Below, one piece after another: positions 47,535 to 60,486 of a DNA stretch of 64,000 bases. Source of the DNA: Otis tarda (Eukaryota > Chordata > Aves > Otidiformes > Otididae); the NCBI GenBank assembly GCA_026413225.1, contig CM048557.1:62796987-62860986 (forward strand). Direction: 5' to 3'. The stretch's first letter is position 1. The number at the start of each line of letters is the position of its first letter. The notes under the pieces are model-generated. The model searched no databases, was not told where the DNA came from, and saw nothing but the letters and a program-made list of their open reading frames with translations. Position numbers and translations under genes: made by a program.

Positions 47535-50500
47535 AATAACACCAGCTTTGAAATCCAAAAGATCTTCATTTGTATGTCAGACTAAAAGTAAAAAGAAAAT
47601 AGTTATTTGGCAGATCTGTTCCCACTGAGGGATTGGTTTGCCTCAATTTGTATTTAATAAATGTACCACCAAAAAGTATTTAATGCATAATGTATAATAT
47701 AACTAGCACTACACTAAATAATAACCTGTGTCTTTAAACATTAATGACTGTTTGCGACTATTTCTTTTGAATTTCAAACTACACAGAAAATATTTGTCAG
47801 CAGTAAAAATAAGCTTGCAATAAATAAATAAAATATTTGCGGGATAAACCCAAGTCATGATGCACCTATTTAAATGCATCTATAGCTCTATTTAATGGAG
47901 GTGTGTGAACACTGGTTTTGTATAATATTCTACTAATGTGTACGCTACAATGTAGTAATATTCAACATCTTTTCACTTCAGCTGCAGAAGAACTGCCAGT
48001 TCGGTACAACACTTGCAGCTGAAGGATACGTTTATAGCTTCTCACTTTTTAAACTTCTTGGGTTTTATGCAAAGATGAAAGAAATCCTTTCACCCACATA
48101 CAGACAGGAGATTTCACACCAAGATGAGATAAATGTGATTATTGCCATTTTATCTAATTAAAGTTTGTACATTTCTGGCAACCGTGCGCTAGGTTCGTTC
48201 TTTTTACCCAAGGAGGCAGCAGCTTCCACAGGGACCTTTTGGGCGGCGATGAACGGAGCGCTGGAAAGCACATAAGTATTTTCAAGGGCATGCTTAGGTC
48301 CAGTTTAAGTAAAGTTTTAGTATACTCTTAAGGCTGGGAACACGTTTAAGTGCTGTCCTAGCTAGGGCTGAGTTGAATCAACTTCATAACTCTTTTCTGA
48401 CCCAGAGCTTAAGCTCTTTTTATTTTTTTATTTTAAATTGGATCTGATATCACACTCAGCTAGCAAAATAAGATACCCTGATACAGGTGCCACGCAACAC
48501 ACAGACTTTCCACTATGATGGTTCTGTAGATCAGAGCCTAGAAGTTTGTCCCTCCCTACATTTTTTAGTCTTTCTGTTGCTCAGAAAACTCCAGGTCTCT
48601 GGGAAGCTGCCCTGAGTTGTCACTCAAGACTGTCCTGAAGGCCCCGCTGCTCTACAAGCCAAAGTCACACTTGACAACACAAATGTCAGTTCACCCAGAG
48701 CTTTCACATGGGGCACGATGCCAGTGGCAAGACTTGGGGTCATCAGACTGGGTGCTCCATGTAGGAAAATCAGCCAGAAATACTAAGGTGAAACAGGAAT
48801 TTACTAAAAAATGAAGTTTTCAAGTAGGTCAGATTTTATTAGCTTGGATGGAACTTCTTGGATATGTTTCAAATTAAAAAAAAAGCAGGGGAGTGGAATT
48901 CATGGAAATTCAGGCATGAAATACATGGCTTTGTTTCAAACTTTATAATGAAAAAATAACAAAGTTAAGTATCTGAGCAGTTAGACTTTATGTTCTGGGT
49001 AAAACAAAACATTTTGCTTAATATTTCACCTTGCAAAAATACTTTCAAAAAATCTGGTTTAACTTGAGCTTCCTTTTCAGTTTGATCAATGAACAAAAAA
49101 AGAAATCCAGCATTTGCAGAGTTCCCTCGTGTTCATATGGACGTTCTGCTTTGTTATGACTCAAAAAAGATATTTCACTCCTCTGATACCTGGTGAAAGG
49201 GAGCACTGGTACTTCACACCTTGCCCAGCTCTTCTCAGGATATGGAAGCTGGGCACAGGTAAATGTCTCAAATGTCTTAAAAAGCCTTAGAAGTTCTGTT
49301 TCCAAAGAAAACTTACAAAGCATGGAACAAGTGAAGCTGATGCAGAGATATTTTCTTGAGTTTGTTGAGAGCCTGGAATAAAGGGCTCCGAGATGCCTCG
49401 CTCAGCTGATGGTTCGCAAGGCAGACGCACTGTTTTACAGGTCTTCCAGACCTAAATAGCAATAGGTCAAGGACATACTCATTTTGGTACACAGAGGCCT
49501 TTACAAGACACTCAAATTACAAACGCTACAAAAGTGCTGAGTTAAGTTCTCTGTTGGTAAATGCAATTTTAATCCACGGCACAGGCATTCTTGCTGCACA
49601 CAGTTGTCAGGGTGGGGTCGTAGTGGGGAAAAGATGGTTTCTGAGGCATTCAGATCTGCGCCACTGCTTTATTACTCAAGAACCACTGATAGCTCTGAAG
49701 TATGGGCCACATGCTGCTCTCTGTTATACTGGATTAAATCTGTAACCCATAGGGTGCTAAATCTGGATTTACACTTGCTTTGAAAATGCAGAGTCTGGCC
49801 CTTGCCCCTGCAAAGTGTCAGAAGGCATGAACATCTGAGGCAGTCGTTGCAGCATCTCCAGACCTTGCTGAACGCAGCATCCTCCACGACCCAACCCTCA
49901 TTCACGAGCACCCGACCAGTTTTCCAGCCAGTCTACCAGAAAAAGATGATGGCTGAAGAGTAGAAGTATTCCCAAAACATAAACTCCGCAGTGTTTTAGT
50001 GTGCTGCTCTATTAATTTTAATGAGGTCGCTTCAAAGAGGCACAGCGGACACTCGGTGCTTTTGCAAAGAGCCGCACAACCTCCGTTGCCTGAACTTCAA
50101 TTATCCAATTTCCCTGCTACCTGGAAAGGCAGTGTATGTTAATTACATCGAAAGTTATTTTAGTAACTCAATCATTCAAAATTTGCCAAGCTTCTCATAA
50201 ACTCAGAGAAGCCAAGGTTATGCTATAGACATGGTTGTGTTCCCATGTCAGCTTTATGTATCTAAGAAATTAAAGACTTGACAGCAATTTAGAAAATGAG
50301 TTGCTGGGTTTTTTTAAACACAAAGCAGATCAAAGGTGTGATGCAATTTGCGGAGATGCTGTAATTGTTAACTATTTCAGATGGGATCTCCCAGCCAGGA
50401 GTTCGGTTTGGGCAATTCTCTGTGAATGCGTAGGATCGCTCCATATCCCCCAGCCTCAGAACTAGCACAGAAATACGCGTGTGATTTACTGCGGCAAGGG

Positions 50501-53500
50501 AAGAAAAAAAACAACCCTCCTCATTTGGAGTTGGGCTAATCTCAGAGCAAGACAGCTGAGGCAGGAAAAGCCATTTAAGTAATGTAGTGTTTAAAAGGCC
50601 TGGACTGACCTTCATTTCTGTCTATCTGCCTTCTCGCAGTGCTGCCTCCGAAGTGCTGTGCAACATAAATAGCATCTGCCCTGGGATTTTTAGCCTGAGC
50701 TTAGCAGAAATGGCTCTGGTGGCTGCGATGCACCCTGTCGCAGTGATTAGTCACCAAAGCTTTTCAGTTCTGCTGCCGTTCGGGGCATATGTTACACTTC
50801 TATTTATCCAGACATGATTGGGGAGGCAGCTGATGAGGAGTGACTGAGGGCACTCTTGCTCAGCAAACCTGTGCGGCAGACAAAAATAGAAAGCAGAAAG
50901 CACAGAAAATGGGAGGATGAGAACCGGCCCAGCAGAGAAGGCAGCTTTAGGACACAAAGTTCTCCTTCAGCCTCCAAGTATGCTGGAGTTGAACCTGTCA
51001 CCAGAGTCGAGTGATCAGACTGGCAGGGACTGCAAGGACTTTCTTGCCCTCTCCGTAGCGTGGGAGCACAGCGCCTTCCCAGGGGGAGTTATGCAAGAAA
51101 TCCTTATTGCAGGGACTTGGGCCTTACTGATGTTCTCAGCCTCCCGTGCACCCTTCCCATTGCATTTGGTCTTCTTTCTTTTTCTTAAAAAAAAAAAAAG
51201 TAGTCTTGGGTGCTACAGGATGCCAAGAAGCATCTGTAACATATGGAGGGACATCTCATGACCCCTCCTCAACATGACACCTCTTGCTCTTGACCACAGC
51301 AGCTCATCTCCAGACTGCAGTGGTCTTGGCATGATTTGGTGGAGCCCAACGGCCAGACCCAGCCCTGTGAAGTCTCATCCTTTGAGCACGAAATGATGCA
51401 CACAGCTGGTTCACGCGTCCTGCTCCGAGGCTGGTAGCCATCCTCAGCATACAAGTGGCCACCACTGCTCTGTGCTTGTCCTGGGGACACAGACCCTCAT
51501 GCAGCCCAGCCCAGGGGCCCATTTCCAGGTGGCTAGAAGCAGGACTGCAGAAAACTTTTATGTACAGCTCAACCTGCAGCTGCAGCAGCTCTAATAATGC
51601 TGCTCTCCAGTTCATTGCCTCCCGCCTGATTGCGTTTGCAGCATCATCCATTCTCTGGCCTCTGAAATATGCGGCCACTGACTGGAGCTGGGGAACAACA
51701 GGGGTAACGCTCTTCCCTCGTGCTGCACAGTTCTGCAGCGAGGCAGGCAGAGGGGGACCAGACTGATGCTGGAGTGAGGGAGGGACACAGAGAGGGATCT
51801 GCAGCTGGCCCAGGGGACCACCACACCGAGGACGGGGTCTTGGAGCAGAGATGACTTTAAGAGAGAAAACATCAAACCCTAACTGAAAGCAGAGCATAAA
51901 CCAAACCAAACGCCAGGCACGTGAATGACCTTGTTGGTTTCAACAACATTATTCACTTGTTTAAGAGCGAGCCCTCCCTTATGCGCTTTGCAGTTGAGGA
52001 CGTCGGAGGGGCTGGCAGGAGAGTGCGGGGCCTTCTTGCACAGGACAGCAAAACCAGAAGAGCAGCTCTTGCTTCAGCAAACATTTCGGGACAAACATTT
52101 TGGGACATTTCCAAGGTCCGTCTGACCTTTTGGGAACCTTACAAAGTTTCTCAGAGCACTGGCAAGGGCAGACTATATATTAAAATCTTTTTAAAAGCGC
52201 AGCAATTCTTAACACACCTAGCGAGCTGCAAGCACCTGATGGAGAAGAATCAACAGTCCTGACCGGACAGTGAAATTGTTCGGAAACATTTAGCCTTAGG
52301 TGCTCACTTGTAACAGCGATCTGGGCACAAAACAGTCTGAGCATTTCTTCTCACCTCATCTCAGATGTTATACTGGGAAAAAAACAACTATGAGATGTCT
52401 TCCTAGTATAAATCTAACCTGTTGGGCTCCTAATCCAAAGCTCTGGAGAGTAAGAGACATCATTTCTCCATAAGATTGTGTGACACAACAGGAGGTGGTA
52501 TCCTCCCACACCTCACCTCCTGGAAAGTCTGGGATCCCTGTTAGCTATCTGCAAGTTTTTGCTTGAGGTTTCTCATATAGTTCCTGCCTGGACATAACAC
52601 CGTGTTTCTAGATGTCCTACACAAGTCTGCAGGCACCTTGTGTGGTACCATACACCAAAAACGCTGCCTGATCCCCTGGGTTTACCAACCTGGTCACTTC
52701 GACAGATGAAGGATGGGCGACGGGAATAGCAGCATCCGCAGGTTACAGACTGAGGTGTGACCCCCAAACAAGGCGCGTTTCAGGCCTCCTGCACCCACTC
52801 TGTCGAGGAGGCAGCTCTGCTACGGCTGAGGGTGTGAAGATTTAGGACCACCCAGATCTGGTAGCAAATTCGGTTTCCAAAGTTTCTCCTCCTCAGCTGA
52901 CTCTGCAGCCTCCTTTGCAAATGTGATCATTTAAAATCATCTGAGCTTTGGTTTGTTTTTTAGCCTGTGGTTAAAAGGACATGTATCAAAGAAGGGTATT
53001 TTTAATCTGGATCATTTCATGAGTTCAATATTCAGGGACTAAACAACACCCTCAGCCATCGTTGGGGCAGAGAAGGGCATGGTGATCTGTCCCTGACACG
53101 TCCATGTTTCTTTCACATCTAGATGTGACCCAGGAGTGCTGCTCAGCCCCCAGGGACCCTGGTCGGACCATCATTCCCACAGCAGCACAGGGTAAGCAAG
53201 AAGGGTTTGCAGAGGATGTAGAGACACCAAGGAGTGTGCAAATCATTTAAATTTCCCTAAAAACAAAATTGTGTGGCTCCCTGGTGGGAATGGAGGTCTG
53301 TCTGCTTCCTTCTGCCAAGATGGAAGTTCACATCTCTCTCTAAAAAGACCTGGAGTAAGGTGTGCCTCGTCCAAAGTCAACTGTCACGAATGGGAGCCTG
53401 GTATTGACTTCCAAGGCCAAAGCTTCCAGTCCTTAAATAAACAGTATATGAAATGAATACAGAGAGCAGACAGAAAGCGCTCACCATTTCCAGCACATTT

Positions 53501-53579
53501 CCAAGGAGTGGTGTTCGCTCCCCAAGATTGAGGAGGAACCCCAAGAAGACAGCAGGAAGAAGTTAATAAAGTTTTTCCA
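47535..53579. other. Unique non-coding sequence
   Basis: No gene is recognisable. The first 650 bases form the AT-rich candidate element listed separately. Around 49990-50180 the sequence has TTAATTAC and AATTATCCAATTTC and may be another conserved element. Poly(A) of 13 lies at 51187-51199. The 201-codon minus-strand frame at 51304-51909 overlaps other open frames and has no domain I recognise. Confidence 0.5.
47620..48190. promoter_or_regulatory. AT-rich candidate conserved non-coding element
   Basis: The block is about two-thirds A+T and non-repetitive apart from short TAAA units at 47818-47832. It contains AATGCATAATGTATAATATA, GATTATTGCCATTTTATC and TCTAATTAAAG, which hold GATA-type (TTATCT) and homeodomain-type (TAATTA) cores. 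Long AT-rich non-coding blocks of this kind in birds are often deeply conserved developmental enhancers. Conservation itself cannot be seen from one genome, so this is inference. Confidence 0.3.
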
Positions 53580-54010
53580 TGTGATTTTTATCTGGTGTCA
53601 AGCGTCAGCCAGTTTGCCCATCTGGGATATTAATAATGCAAATAGTGCGAAAGGTTGCTTTGCTCAGAATAAGCCACAGGAACTTATAGAGTTCATTAGA
53701 CTCACATATTTCCTCTCCTCCCATTTAAATAAAGAGAGGGGACGCCGTGCCATTTCCTTTCACACAAAACTGTTGGGCTTTGGCAAGGTTTGTACATTAT
53801 TTAATTAGCCCACTCCAATTTCACTGAATCGGGAATATTCTAGTGACAATAATGTCCCTCTCCTGCTGAGTATCAGAAGGTGGAAAATAAAAAGCTCTGT
53901 CATGCAAATGCAGCCTCAGCAAAATGCCGAAGGTGGTTGGAAAATATCATTTAGTCAAATTATTCTTCCTGCATTTGCTTGTGAATTTGGGGAAATGAAA
54001 ACGAATTAGA
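53580..54010. promoter_or_regulatory. Candidate enhancer with octamer and homeodomain motifs
   Basis: Exact ATGCAAAT octamers occur at 53636-53643 and 53902-53909, with a one-mismatch reverse copy (ATTTGCTT) at 53973-53980. Between them are GTTCATTAGA, and TTTAATTAG at 53800-53808. The block is AT-rich, non-repetitive and free of long frames. Octamers bind POU factors and TAATTAG binds homeodomain factors. The motifs are seen directly; enhancer function is inferred. Confidence 0.35.
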
Positions 54011-55523
54011 GTTTTTCCTCTCTCTAAAGCCTGCTGCTGCCTCACCCCATGAAATAAAAAAAAAACCCTCCACGGTCCAGCCTCACCCACTCTTGGTGCA
54101 GTATCCCATAAACCCCTGCAAACACATCTTGCAATCACCAAAAAAAAACCAACCACAACACAACACAACTGAAAATATGATAAGCAGCCAAAACCCGATT
54201 CAGAGCCTAATGTAAAATATCTTTCTACCGTTCATCGAAGTGAGCAAGCAGACGTATTACTCGCTGATTGATATATTATCCTCCCCTGCCAACGCATCTG
54301 GGCACATCGCAAAATGGAAAACAGTACATTAATCTCTGTCAGAGGGAAATCAATGGGAATCAGGCACCTAATTCCCTTAGCTGCTTTGGGAAGTCCCGTC
54401 CTTTCCCCACTTATCATAAATCAAATTTAGAAGAAAATCTTTCTCTGTCTGTGAGCATACTGTATCTGCCCAGCTGTGAGTTCTTCCCTCTGAAATTCGT
54501 CCCTCATCAGCTGGTTCTGGGGTCCAAGGACCATGTGCCACTATGGCTCTTCCTGAGGTCCCTGGGTGATGCTGAAGGATCCGTTACGGTCTTGTGTGCT
54601 AAGAGTCAAGCTCTCTGTACCTAATCATCCCCAAGCAGGTTGCTACAGAGGAAAGTAAAATGAAGGCGACGCCTCAAAATAAATATGTAACCGAGAGTCA
54701 AACATTAATTTTGCAGTCGGGTACCTGCTGGCTGAGTTATTCTGCTCCTCAAAGCGTTGTAGCTTGCGCGTGTGGTAGGAACATTTGTCAAAATCACATT
54801 TGTTATTTGGTTGGTACCAGTTCAGCAACTTAGATACATATCTATGAGGAATCACTTTGTTGTCCTGGCTTGCAACGTTCTGGGTAGGTTTTTCATAGGA
54901 AAAGCTGATTAATTATACGAATCTGAGATAATGTCAGAAGGACTGAAAAAGATGGACACCTGGTGAATTTGCCCACCGCAAATTATGTAGTTGGGTTCAT
55001 AGTGTTGCAAAACTTTCTGCCTACCAACAAGCTTCTGAAGTTCACCCCCAAATTCATGCCAAGACCTGTTGGTGAGCTGAGCAGATGCACATTGCCGTAC
55101 ATTTTTCTGAGGTGCCACAGAGGAAAGAGTTACAGACAGGACAAGGTTTCCTGGGGCTTCTGAAGAAGACCTGGTGCTGCCTTCAGACAAAGAGGAACAA
55201 GATGACTGCTTACCCCCTTTTTCCACACCTCTGTGGCAGTTAATGCTCTAGAAAGTATCTCAAACCAAACCACACAAGGACAGGACAGCCACTGTGGGTC
55301 CAAGCGGGCCTTACACCTACCTCAGTCGTGTCTACAGAAGCCCTTCTAGCCTTGTTCCTGCTGAGATCGCTCCACCAGCAAAGATCTGAGTTGCTCCCAG
55401 CCTTGCTGTCTAGGCAAGGAAGATATCAGTCTCCAGCATCCACTACTGAGCAGCACAACCACCATGGTGCTGAAAGCAAATTCATTTTAATTTTTTGTTC
55501 CTCAGGTGGTGTTTTGTTTTTGG

Positions 55524-55540
55524 TTTTTTTTTTTTTTTTT
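55524..55540. repeat. Poly(T) tract, 17 T
   Basis: A run of 17 T preceded by further T-rich sequence (GTTTTGTTTTTGG). It could be the poly(A) tail of something on the minus strand, but I recognise no element body on either side. Confidence 0.85.
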
Positions 55541-57901
55541 AAATCTTCAAGAGACATTCATTCATGTTAAATTGTATAGAAATAATTTCCCTTTCACAGC
55601 ACAGCCAAAGTCCCTTTCTGTCACGAAGTCCCACCTCTATAAAGCTGTTGGCTTCATGCCTATTAATTTTCTCCTTCAGAAATCAGCAGGAGGACAGGCA
55701 GAAACCATCCCCGCAGAGACCAGAGCACAACCAGGAGTGAGGAGCACCGTAAGACCCTGACTGCACCCCTGAAAAAGCCAAGTGCATCAATACAGAACGG
55801 CACTTTGCTATTTTATGCTCTCAAATCGCCGCTGGACCAAAGGAGCGATGGAAACACTTCCCAGCCGAGAACAGGAGGCAGGAGAGGAGCAGGGGTCGGG
55901 GATGGCACTGGGGGCAGAGGAAGCAGAGCGGCTTTCTCAGCGCAGTGAGGAAATCTCTTTGTTCAGAGCTTATGCAATTGAAAATGCAGATTCAGAGGAA
56001 CCCAAAGAACTCACAGGTCCGTGTCAGATTGGTTAAAGCAAAAGGGAGCCTGAACAATTGTCTGATAGGGGAAAGATGGATTGCAATATATATTATTTTA
56101 GATTAACTTTTCTTTTTGAAACAGTGTTTCAAGAGTTTCCATACAGCTCCTTTCTGTAAATATTAGAGCAAATGTACATTAATTGTAGCTTACATTTAAG
56201 GGGGGGTGGATAGATATTACAACACACACAGTTTATCTGGAGTGAAATACGATATCTGGATTAGACTGAGCAAAATGCTTAGAACTGCAACTTTTTTTTC
56301 CCTTCAGTGTTTTAGTTCAGCTGGCAAATCTAAGCATCCATCATCGCCCTGCTTATTCTTCTGTCCTGTCTGAGCTCACAGATAATGCATCTTGCAGGGG
56401 GACCAGAGGCGGTGGCTTCCCATAGAGCCCACCTTCCCAACCGCACGAGTCAATCAGCCTCAGCAAGCCCTACAAAAGCTGCCAAAGAGCAGAAAAAAAT
56501 ACACATATGAAAATGAACCAGATCAAATCAGGGGCTGTGCATTCATTTGACAGGTTCTGTCCTCTGTAGTTAAAATAAACCTACCGTACCAGAGACACTT
56601 TTTTCGTAGCGCACAAACATCAAGCGCTAAGAGTATTTCAGTTTATTGCAAGGAGTGTGTTTCCCAGCAGCTGCTCCGAATCCCACCTCATTTCTCTCTG
56701 ATCTTGCTATTTTTGCATCTATCAGAGGCTTTAGTCTCTTGCTACTTCTACAGCATCTTAAAACCCAACTCTGACAGGCTTCGGAAGCAGAACAGCCCTG
56801 AGAAACTCCTGGCAGAGCAGGCCCTCTTCTCGCGAGCTGCTCTCTCCCACAGAGCCGTTTGTTCGTGCTGTCGCTGAGGTAGTGGAGGTTGGCAGGCACG
56901 TAAAAGAAGCACATCATCTCCCTGAAAGCAGGAACCTGCTCCTCTTGAAAACTGCTCCACAAAACCCCAGACTCCTTGAGCTTTGTGAGGCCACAGGGTG
57001 GGAACCTGGACCCAAGGCCCTAAGGAGGCCCCCAGCCCTGTTGCGTTTCTCCTTCTACCAGAAGGTGTTTATTTCGCATCAGGGATGGAGAAGGTGTTTG
57101 TTTTGCATGGCGGACGTGGCAGCATTGCCCGGCGGCCCTGCCAGCAGCCTGCCTCGCCGTGCTCTCGAGTGGGCCATGAACCATCCCACGGCAGAGCAGC
57201 ATCCTGCCGTGAGCCCAGCTCATTCACAGCCCCGGAGCTGTGGCTCAATCGTAGGATGAAGCCCATCGCCCTCCCATCCTCACAGCCTGCCCTCTGCGTG
57301 TTTTTCATAAATACAGGGGGGGAAAGATGGATCTGCCACTGTTTTGCTTCCTGTAGCTTCAGTGCTGGCCCAGCCTGAGGCCAGCATGTGCCACTCACCG
57401 GCAGCACAGCACCATGGCAAAATAAGGATGTCTCCTCCAGCCATCCAAGCCACTGCTGGGTGCTCTCCTGGGGGGAAAGGGATGAGCTCCATCAGGGTAA
57501 CAGTGCTGCCTGCATAATCCTACAGCAACGCACTCTGCAACTCCTGCTTAACTGCATCGCAAGCACAAACCGAGCCGGCGCAGTGGGAAGGTGCTACCCC
57601 AGTGCATCAAGATTGGGGATGGGAGGGCTCATCCCCAAGAACCCGCAGACGTGAGCTCCTGGGAAAGGCAGAGAAGCCCATTTCAGACAGAGGCCCTTAA
57701 TGCAAGCTGGGAAACTCCTGTCTCAGTCATTGCAGCAAACCCCCTTTGCTCTCATCCCTCACAGAGCCTGCGGCAGCGTGGGATGGGAGGCCACTGTCCG
57801 GGATGTAGCTGCTTGAACTGGGTTTAAACTAAAGCTGGGGACACGTCTGCAAAACCGGATGGTGGCTTAGCAAACAGAATGAACTCAATGATATCACCTA
57901 C

Positions 57902-58040
57902 CCTGGCCCCAGAGTGGCTTCTGCAGCACATCAGCGCTCCTGACTTCCACCCTCGCCCAGCCGCAGCAAACCTTGCCTTTGTTTGCCAGCTCCGCTGACA
58001 TGGCATCCCGGCATGCACTGCACTGGAAATGCCACCGGAG
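57902..58040 (-). other. Weak candidate exon
   Basis: On the minus strand a good acceptor, CCTTGTTTCCCCAG, ends at 58041 and a donor-like CCAGG|GTAGGT begins at 57901. The 139 bases between are open in two frames; one begins LRWHFQCSACRDAM. I recognise no protein. The region is GC-rich, where such pairs arise by chance, so this is a candidate only. Confidence 0.15.
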
Positions 58041-59254
58041 CTGGGGAAACAAGGGAGAGTTTTTATGCATAAAAGAAATAAATGCAAAATTAATTAAGTG
58101 CTTTTTAAGGAGACTTTTGCCCAATGGCCCTGCCATTGGGTGCATTCACCAAGTGATTGGTGTGACCCTGCAATATGACGTGTGCTAGGAAGTGGGAAAA
58201 CAGCTGGCGGGGGAAAAGCCAGGAGCTATAAAGGTGCGGGGAAAAAACCTGAGGTGAGATTTCAGCTGTTAACACACAGCTTCATCTGTGCACGCAGCAC
58301 TTGGCACCCACCGCGCAAGGGGAGGGAGCCATGCTCATTGCATTCACAGGTCACCTCGCCAGCTCTCGCCCCTCCATTGGGCAGGCAACCAAGGCAAAGC
58401 TCACGGATAACCTGCGGCAGGGCTGCTGCAAGGGGTCCATGTGCCAGAAACCTTCATCTACCAGGGGGCTGGAGCCATCTCGGGTCCCGCTCCCCTGGTG
58501 TGCTGGGTCCTGTGACATCCGGATGCTGCTGCACCCAAGGGCAGCTGGCTGAGAAACCTGCACCCACCACAGACTGAAAATTGCATTTTACTCAATTAAA
58601 TGTCAATACTGTTCATGCGAATCAGTGCCATCCCATCTCTCTTCCCGTGACATTTTTCTGTTCTGTATAATTGACTTTTCTATTGGCCTAATATCTCTTG
58701 GTTTTTAACCAGGAGAGGTTTTGCATCACCAGTGCTTGACCCCATCCGAGACACTGCCAGGAGCCAGCCCCAGGCAGCCCCAGAGGTGAGATGGGAAGGA
58801 GGATGCTGCCCATCAGGGGTGGAGGGAAGGGCTTGGGATCATTCAGAAGCACATTTGTTTTATGCTGCTGCCAGAAGCAATCAGCAGCAGGATGGTCAGC
58901 AATGTTGGCACAGACCTGGCTGGTCATTACATTTCAGGCTCATCCTCTGGGATGAAGTGAGCAGCCTTTATCTCCCTCCCCTGAATAAACAGAACATAAA
59001 ACCAGGAGAGACTCCTCAGAATACCAACAAACCTTCTAGTTTTCAGTCTAGATTATTTTATGATTAATTTATTCTTATTTATTCTTATGCAACCTTGTTT
59101 TCTTTGTTTTTTCCTTTCCCTGGTGCTTACCCTCTTTGAAGTATTTATAGATTGAACTCAGATCCCCTCTTTGCCTTTGCTGGGTGAGACAAGCCACACT
59201 GTTTCAACTTTCTCCAAAGATAAATGGTCTGTTTTCCTGTCAAAATGCTGTTAT

Positions 59255-60115
59255 CTCTGCCATCCAGTGGGACGTTGACAGCCTGGAGAGGTGGGCCTGT
59301 GCAAACCTCATGAAGTTCAAGCAGGCCAAGTGCAAGGACCTGCACATGGGCTAGGGGCAATCTCAAGCACAAATACAGGCTGGGCGGAGAATGGATGGAG
59401 AGCAGCCCTGAGGAGAAGGACTTGGGAGTGCTGGTGGATGAGAAGCTCAACACGAGCTGACAATGTGCGCTTGCAGCACAGAAAGCCAAACGCATCCTGG
59501 GCTGCATCAAAAGGAGCGTGGCCAGCAGCTCAAGAGGTGATTCTGCCCCTCTGCTCTGCTCTCGTGAGACCCCACCTGCAGTACTGTGTCCAGCTCTGGA
59601 GCCCCCAGCATAAGAAGAATGTGGTCCAGTTGGAGAGGGTCCAGAGGAGGCCACAAAGATGATCAGAGGGTTGGATCACCTCTCCTATGAGGACAGGCTG
59701 AGAGAGTAGTTGGGGCTGTTCCACCTGGAGAAGAGAAGGCTCTGGGGAGACCTTATAGCAGCCTTCCAGTACCTAAAGGGGGCCTACAGGAAAGAAGGGG
59801 AGAAACTCTTCCTCAGGGCCCTTTGTGATAGGACGAGGGGTAATGGTTTTAAAATAGAGGGAGGTAACGATTTTAAAATGGACGTTCAGATTAGATATTA
59901 GGAAAAAATTTTTTACACTGAGGGTAGTGGAACACTGGCACAGGTTGCCCAGAGAGGTGGTGGATGCCCCATCCCTGGAAACATTGAAGGCCAGGTTGGA
60001 TGAGGCTCTGAGCAACCTGATCTGGTTGGAGATGTCCCTGCCCCTTGCAGAGGGGTTGGACTAGATGGCCTTTAAAGGTCCCTCCCAATCCAAACCACTC
60101 TATGATTCTATGATT
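59255..60115 (+). mobile_element. CR1 LINE, longest copy, 5' truncated
   Basis: This copy keeps about 860 bases: the C-terminal third or less of ORF2 (the reverse-transcriptase protein) and the 3' UTR. The 3' end reads GGTTGGACTAGATGGCCTTT, then AAAGGTCCCTCCCAATCC and TCTATGATTCTATGATT, two tail units at about 60100-60115. CR1 lacks a poly(A) tail and ends in such 8-base units. The 5' border is approximate because the sequence before 59255 fades into unrecognisable DNA. The copy is inactive, as the ORF2 entry shows. It belongs to the same group as the plus-strand copies at 31789 and 36838. Confidence 0.96.
59271..60064 (+). pseudogene. CR1 ORF2 (reverse transcriptase) C-terminal fragment, broken
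   Basis: Translation gives the C-terminal part of the CR1 ORF2 protein, which in live elements carries endonuclease and reverse transcriptase and copies the element RNA at the target site. Visible pieces are [16 protein letters not shown] from 59271, [13 protein letters not shown] near 59420, [20 protein letters not shown] near 59560-59620, GDLIAAFQYLKGAY near 59750 and RLPREVVDAPSLE near 59945. They lie in different frames. In-frame stops fall at 59352-59354, 59458-59460 and 59707-59709, and frameshifts lie near 59355-59374, 59520-59545, 59645-59652 and 59845-59885. The last is beside a 24-base imperfect tandem duplication (59837-59860 and 59861-59884). The endonuclease and the catalytic reverse-transcriptase core are absent. 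Confidence 0.93.
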
Positions 60116-60486
60116 TCCATCCACATTAGAGTGACCAGGACATGAGGTCTAGCAGTCACTCACACCAGGCCAGGGACAGCCTCACACAATCAACTCCTTC
60201 CCCTTTAGGGCCATCCCTCACGGTGACCTCTCTTGCTCAATGTCCCATGGGCCAGACATCCCTTCTGCAAATGGACCCCAAGTACCATCTCTGACAGTGA
60301 GAACAAGGACACGATTTCTGTTGTGCGAGGTGGCACCGTACCCACAGCTCAGCTCCCTGCAGCCCAGCACTTGACTGGAAGCACCTAAACCAGCGTCAAA
60401 GCCAAGGAAGGGAAGATGCACAAGATCCAGTGATGTGAACGGGAACACCCAGCCCTCCTTCCTGCCAGCTGCAAGGCCTCAACCTG
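60116..60486. other. Unique non-coding sequence
   Basis: Nothing is recognisable between the CR1 tail and the CpG-dense patch that follows. Confidence 0.5.

Larger units (their letters stand above)
54011..59254. other. Unique non-coding sequence, GC-richer from 56.8 kb
   Basis: No gene is certain. A 17-T run lies at 55524-55540. 56800-58600 is GC-rich and open in many frames on both strands. A weak candidate exon on the minus strand (57902-58040) is listed separately. A 10-base tandem duplication, ATTTATTCTT, is at 59067-59086, just before the large CR1. Confidence 0.5.

Noticed and set aside
51304-51909. 201-codon open frame on the minus strand
   Set aside because: Plus and minus frames overlap it over most of its length, and the residues suggest no family. 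Chance is the simplest explanation.
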